NCBI RefSeq assembly: GCF_020382885.2
Contig: NC_058515.1
Span: 11,267,223 to 11,331,222 of the forward strand
Source of the DNA: Scatophagus argus
Taxonomy: Eukaryota; Chordata; Actinopteri; Scatophagidae
DNA length: 64,000 bases
Direction: 5' to 3'
Position numbers and translations under genes: made by a program. Shown piece after piece: positions 58,201 through 64,000 of this stretch. The notes beneath the pieces were generated by a model, which saw only the letters and a program-made list of their open reading frames with translations, did not search any database and was not told the DNA's origin. The number at the start of each line of letters is the position of its first letter. The stretch's first letter is position 1.

Positions 58201-61200
58201 GATCAAACACTGTGACCCTTCAAAGAACCTCGGACCACAAACATTGTTTCCTTGATTAGATTGCCTCTAATTGCATCATTCCTCGTTACAGCAAGAGAAA
58301 GAGCTTTGACAAAATAATTACTGAATGACAGCTCTAGGAAATAGAACAAATAGCTTTAGTTTGAACACCAAAATGTGAGATAAGGTGAGGAAAGTATGCA
58401 AACATTCTTACATAATTACTGATGTCATGAGTCCAAACATTAGCGGATGTTTTCCTGCCTTTTTCACATAACCAGGTGTGTAATTCTAACAGGTATTACT
58501 GAATATTTGCATTTGTTGTTGACCAAAAGTTGCAAAATTATTATTTATATTTTTATTTTTATAATGTAAGAAAATATTTCGATCACTCAAAAAATTGTTT
58601 TTTAAAAACTGGCGGTTGCTGCACCCTTGACTTTCATTAAACTGCTGTTCCACAAACTTTAACATAATTTCTATGAGCTCAAATGTTCAGTTTTCTGTGT
58701 TTGTTTCCTTCATTTTCACCAGGCTGTGAAATGATAGTAAAATCAGTCGCTAAATCCTAAGATGTTGCTAACTTTCATTGTGGAGCTCTATTTAGAAAGG
58801 CAGTTTGCATCTTCAGTCCTGCAGGCTTCTGTTAAGTTGGATGAGTGGGTGTGTGTGTGTGTTTGATCAGCTTACTGGACCATTTGAACAAAGAGATAAG
58901 ATCCCGGGGTGCGTGCTAAAACCCTGGAGACATGGGCAAGAACCTGGGTGCAGAGGACAATTCTGATTCTGCTGTGTTGTCTCTGCTCTGAGTTTTAACA
59001 TGAGGTGTGACTGTCATGACATTTCGTGTGATGAAGTGTTGCATCCCAGTGTCTTTGGTGCTCCACTGACTTTTTGCGACAGTGTGGATGACATTTGTGA
59101 CAACTATTAAATCAGCTGTTATGAAGTTTGGTAGACACATTCATGTTCCCATCCGGATATATTATAGACATCTTAACTTACTGGTAATTTCGGTGCTTTT
59201 TTACCTCCAGCCCACGCTTCAATAAGTGAAACACGTGACCAATAAGACTAAAGTCATGAGCCTGACTTGCGTCTCGAGGACAGTACACCTTTTTACCTCC
59301 TTAGTTGCTCTGTGTGTATATTTAGGAGTTTAATGATCATTGTTCTGCTCCACTATCCTAAAGCTGTGAGATTGTGTCCTTCGCTGTTCCAACAGAGGAA
59401 AACTGTTTCCTCAAATTAAAGCTGAGAGTCATCACTTCAGCCTCATACCCATTTCAAATCCAAAGTCCAGGACTTTTAACCCCCCTGATACTGAATCCCA
59501 GTTCAGCTTCCTGCTATCCTCCAGTAAAGCTGAGCATTGGGGATGCATACCCATAAATGACTCAGACATTTCATATAGTTGAGTCAGTGACTTTGTGAGT
59601 AACAATTAATGGCTTGTGGAAAAGGAAGTGATTTTCAGAGCAGCTGCAGTTTGGTTTCTCACCGTGATAAAGCTGACCCTGGGCCTTCATTCTACTAGCA
59701 CCACACACACTCGTGCATAGCTGTGTGTGTGTGGAGGATGTGCACAAGGGACTCTACTCACACCCTAAAAATACCGTCTATAGTATACAGAATACACAAT
59801 CCACTGTGTCATGTACAAACTGCTTCAGCTGCTGGGCTTCAAATACAAAGAAAACGTAATGTTCTTCAAAAAAACGTCAATAAAAACTCATAACTCAGAT
59901 TTTTCTGAAAGGCAGATCTGATTCACCTCTGCAGCCCTTCTTCCCGTCCTCACGTCTCACCCACACATTCTGTCTTTCCATCATATGGACTCTTACGCAA
60001 TCATCTGAAACATATGCGCACGCACATGCATGCATAGAATATTTCCAAGCACAGATACACAAACTGCCTCCATCGCAGGTGACATAAATAGTGGTGAAAG
60101 GCATGGAGATTCTCCAGATAAGACTGTTAATAAGTAACCCTGCCGTTTGAGGTTGTTTGCTGCTCAGTGGCTGGAAAATTGGAACAATAACATGCAAACA
60201 CGGAGGTAATGGCTGTGGTGCCAGGAAGGCAGGCCACAGAGGGATGCAGGTCTCCAACAACTGAATATGGTGTCAACATTAATGGTTTACCAGAGTGCTT
60301 TTAAAAGCAGCATCTATGTTTGATGGGGCAAAAATACCGCTTACATAAAGGCAGATTATTTGATGACTAGAAAGAGATGCACTAAATATAAAAAAGCCTG
60401 TGATCATCTGTGGTAAGACAAGCTGCGTTGGTATGATGTTCAGAAAGCTAAAGCTAATTTAAGAAAGTTAATTTTCAAGTCATTTCTCCATAGCGATCAT
60501 GTGATGAAATCTGACATTTCTAAGTCATGAAATATTTTTCATTGCCTTCAAGCTGTCAGAGTCTCATTCCAGGTAGATGCAGCAGAAGCCAATTAGAAGA
60601 GAGATGAAAGAAGGTAGATTGCTCCAAAAAAGGCACACTACTACATTCTTTCAGAGGAAACCTTGGAGAAGAATTATGCTGATGTTCCTCTTGATAAAGT
60701 GTGAGTGCAGAACCTGGAGGTGGGCCAGTAATACACCGAGCTGAGCTTCTCTGCTCTTGCATGCACTCTCAAAACAAGGCACTTCTTCTCAGCATGTCAG
60801 TGGTTTTTCACTTCCTGCTTTCCTTAGCGTGCAGTATATTAATATCCACTATGCTGTGAGTGTGGCCGTTTTATATGAAAGTGACACAAAGTTTCAAATC
60901 GCGGACGTGTTAAAGAGAACAACTGTGGTTTGAAGTGTTTTGCTTGAATGTCTTATATAGCACAGTATCACGAGGGTGTTCAGTCTGTCAGGGAAAAAGG
61001 ATAAATCAAAGCCTGAGTCTGATGTTCAAAACAACAGTAATAACAGCTGCTCAAGAGAAAACAATGACCTGCAAATGGAATATCATAAATGTGTCAATTT
61101 AAATGGAAACAACAGATTTTGACAACTGTTTTCACTGATAAACTGAGCACACTCTCAATTCTGTGGAAAATGGAGCAAAAATGTCAAGTCAAACACCTAT

Positions 61201-62621
61201 AAACCACAATGTTGCATGAACTTTTTTCACACAGCAAGAAGTGTGTGTTTTTTTTAGTTCCTCAGCATTGTAAATGTTTTCTTTGAGGCCTTCCTCTAAA
61301 GAACAGCTGTTAATATCTTGCATAATTCATCAGGGAGGTGTTACTTATCCATTATAAAAGTTGATGAGAGGGCTTAGAGTTATCGTTAGACTGTGATGAT
61401 TTTAAATGGATGAGATAAGTTGTCAATGGGAGGTCATTTCACACATCTTTTATATGTCTGGTCAGGGTATTGTCTCTTTTCAAAGCTTTGTTTGGCACCC
61501 TCTACTTACATCTAACTGAGTCTGCTCACTGATGATTGATCATCGTTTCCACTGGTTACAGTCAATTCAATTGTCCACCTGTATAAGCCTATTCAGTTTC
61601 CAGTAAATCAGGTTGCAGTTTGCACACAAAACTTCTCAGCGAAAAATGATCCTGTTTTTAAGGTGATTATGTCTGAGTGATAACAGGTGAACAAAAGAGT
61701 TTAAGCACCAAGCCCTGTGCGTTGGCATTAGATGATCAACCAAGGCCACAAGTCAAAATTAGCTTCACTTCAAACTGAAGCGTAGGAGGAGAAAGCGGTG
61801 GAGAACAATGTGTGCCCGTTTGGTCATAGCCAAAATGGTCCTGTCCATCTCAGGGAGCACAGTGTAACCCTTAATACCAAACATTTGCTAGAACCATAAA
61901 CTATGAAATGTATGAGTATGGAACAGGGAATAACATGGGCTGACATGCTGCTTAAAGCCATAATATGTAAGAATTCAAAAGAGAGAAGGCGTGAACAAAT
62001 CACTGAATCGTAGAAAGAAAACATTACTTTCTGGTTGTTTCGCAATAGTTACATGCTGAAGCACAGATAAACAACCCTCCAGATTTTCTATGAACACAGT
62101 TAAAGTACAGGTTTCATCCTTTCCCTGTGTGCCTCTGCTCAGCCTGCCTGCCTGTAGTTCACGCAGAATAAGACCTGCATCTCTTTAGGACGGACAAAGA
62201 CAGCGAACATGAACTTCGTCACTATATGTCTTCGTAGAGTCCTGACGTCGAGCTTGGCCTGAAGCACAGAATCATCCCAACACAGCAAAGCACTGAGACA
62301 ATAAGAAAATACAGCCGGAGTGCAGGGCCTTTGCAAATACAGATGTTCATAAGTAATTATTGAGAAAATCATTTGACTAAATCTATACATTGTTTTGGAA
62401 ATTGCTGCAAAAGATGCCTTTAATATTTAAATGATTCAGCTTCTGAAATTAAAGCACTGATTGATTTGTTCATTTTAAGACAGGTCTAGTTCACTGCACA
62501 TACAAATGTTTAGATAAGTATGTTTTAAACACATGAGCACCGGATCCTCTGCTTTGCATATGAACACCAAACAAGGAGCGTAGCGATGACACTGGCGTGG
62601 ATGTGTTTTCCAAGAACTTCC

Positions 62622-62657
62622 CATGTGCTTGGTCTCTTGAGTGAGACCAAGCACATG
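62622..62657. repeat. Perfect 15-bp inverted repeat, 6-base loop
   Basis: CATGTGCTTGGTCTC is followed by TTGAGT and then by its exact reverse complement. The symmetry stops at both ends of the arms. No transposon or gene was recognised around it. Confidence 0.9.
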
Positions 62658-62763
62658 TTCAGTCAGAGACATGACACACTGTGTATTCATGTCTGTATAT
62701 CTATAAACGCTTATTTACAGTAATATAAGATGGGGTTGCACAACAGGAGAGAAGGTGGAGAAG

Positions 62764-62785
62764 GAGAGAGAGAGAGAGAGAGAGA
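62764..62785. repeat. (GA)n microsatellite in a purine-rich block
   Basis: About eleven GA/AG units inside a strongly purine-rich plus strand that runs from about 62740 to 63000. Confidence 0.85.
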
Positions 62786-64000
62786 TGGTATGAAAGGAGG
62801 AGTGTGGAGAGAGAGAAAGAGGTCAATGGGGGGAAAACATCTCTGAAGTGAAGAAGTTTGTGAACTCCGCAAGAAAGAGAGGAATGTGTGAATTTACAGC
62901 GAGAGTTAGTGACGAGGAGGGAAACAAGGAATAGAAAGAAGTGATTGAAGGGTTTGAAGAGGAGGAGAAGGAGGAGGAGAGTGGTGAAAGGGGCGTATGA
63001 GCATGGGAGTGGAGATGGTAATTCGAGCCTCATGTTTACCATGTCCCTAGAAACACATGAGTTCCTGGGACAATGTGTTCGAGAACACGACCCAAACAAA
63101 ACTGTTCGCTTTGGTACCTGATTTTAAGCTAAGGAGAGAATCTGTGATATGCAAACCCCGGAAGTTAAAAAAGAAAGTTAATATTAAGGATCCAAGAGAT
63201 GTAGAGAGGAGGCGGAGGATGACTTGTAATAACTGCAATTCTCAAATTTTATTACTTGTATTATATTACGTGCATCATAATTTGGAATGAAACTTCTGTC
63301 TCGTTTTAATAACCGTGCCAATGGCTTTGCGTGTGGAAACCGATTCACTTCAAATAACTTATAATCGGTTTCATTTTTTGATGTATTTTGTCTTCCGTTT
63401 GAGGCATTTGTTGACTCCCGTTCATTACTGCACTGCAAGTCAAGAAAATTAATGAACAGACTCAAAACTCCCTTATAGCTGCACTAATCAGTACATTCTT
63501 TATTAACGATAAATCCACTGACTACGTGCAATGTGAAGTGGGTTAACCTAAATCAAGAGAATCCAACATTTCCCCTCAGGCCTACAGAGCATTTTAGCGC
63601 CTTTCAGCTGATTGTTTTGGTTCAATTTGGTTCTGACGTTCTTGTGGATTTTCTGCGCGTCAACCGTCGAGCCAGCCTGAACTGCGCATCTTGTACATGG
63701 TCACGCCTCCAAACTGCATCACAGCTGACACACTTTATGTTTGTCATCCAGCTCTCTGTTTACCCAGATCCTTAAAGTCCCTGTTGACTTTCAGAAATAG
63801 TATTCCCAGTGTTATCATTTCAGGCTCTTGATAAGAGGAAATCAGATTCTGAGTGTAAACAATTCTTTCAAAACATTAAACTTGTGATGTACAAACTGAC
63901 CTCCAAAATGTGACACGGATTTCAAGTCTAGCAAAACTTTCTTTGCTTGTAAATCTGTTGTATCTTGTTCCTCACTCGTTACCCAAATCTACCAGCACAC

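Larger units (their letters stand above)
55257..64000. other. slc7a8 upstream region, no gene recognised
   Basis: The first few hundred bases right of 55256 should hold the slc7a8 5' leader and promoter. Beyond that I find no exon, RNA gene or recognisable transposon on either strand. Simple repeats include (AC) runs near 55961-55972 and a (GA)n block at 62764-62785. A perfect hairpin lies at 62622-62657. Open frames such as 57261-57563 and 63057-63290 have no domains and no splice context that I could support. Confidence 0.5.

Noticed and set aside
63057-63290. 77-residue basic frame (KPRKLKKKV, VERRRR)
   Set aside because: It looks like a nuclear signal but has no similarity I can name and lies in AT-rich, gene-free DNA.

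Overview
This is nuclear DNA from a vertebrate, almost certainly a ray-finned (probably percomorph) fish. Genes are split into short exons with GT-AG introns, proteins read as vertebrate orthologues, and the repeats are fish-type: LINE 3' tails ending in ATGG repeats, a Tc1 relic, and TIR elements with TTAGCTTAGCTTAGC ends. No bacterial, viral or CRISPR features were seen. All exon limits below were derived by hand from splice signals, reading phase and remembered human proteins; no alignment was run.

Layout, left to right: acin1 exon 1 (-, 1234-1368; the rest lies beyond the left edge); efs (-, 3462-10115, 7 coding exons); dhrs4 (+, 11766-14490, 8 exons); tinf2 (-, 15191-18924, 10 exons, with short and long forms); cideb (+, 20044-21644, 5 exons); homez (-, 22498-23790, one coding exon); a RING-less B-box/SPRY-like gene (+, 25438-26985, one exon); gmpr2 (-, 28274-31154, 9 exons); nedd8 (+, 32182-33005, 4 exons); slc7a8 (-, 36681-55256, 11 exons). 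No gene was recognised from 55257 to 64000.

The human orthologues of acin1, efs, dhrs4, tinf2, cideb, homez, gmpr2, nedd8 and slc7a8 lie, as I recall, in 14q11.2-q12, so the block is conserved synteny in a different order. The genes do unrelated jobs: RNA processing (Acinus), Src-family/adhesion signalling (Efs), carbonyl reduction (Dhrs4), telomere protection (Tin2), lipid droplets (Cideb), transcription (Homez), purine salvage (Gmpr2), neddylation (Nedd8) and amino-acid exchange (Lat2). They share tight spacing: convergent 3' ends (dhrs4/tinf2, cideb/homez, TRIM-like/gmpr2, nedd8/slc7a8) and divergent starts (efs/dhrs4, tinf2/cideb, homez/TRIM-like, gmpr2/nedd8).

The points most worth a second look are: the tinf2 stop codon that lies inside a splice donor and is followed by its own poly(A) signal, giving a TIN2S/TIN2L switch; a GC-AG first intron in tinf2; the TRIM-like protein with no RING but a paired C-x-C-G motif at its C-terminus; a 15-residue Nedd8 propeptide; a homez lacking the third homeodomain; a 49-bp retroelement stub with a perfect 12-bp target duplication; and a perfect 15-bp hairpin in the gene-free right end.
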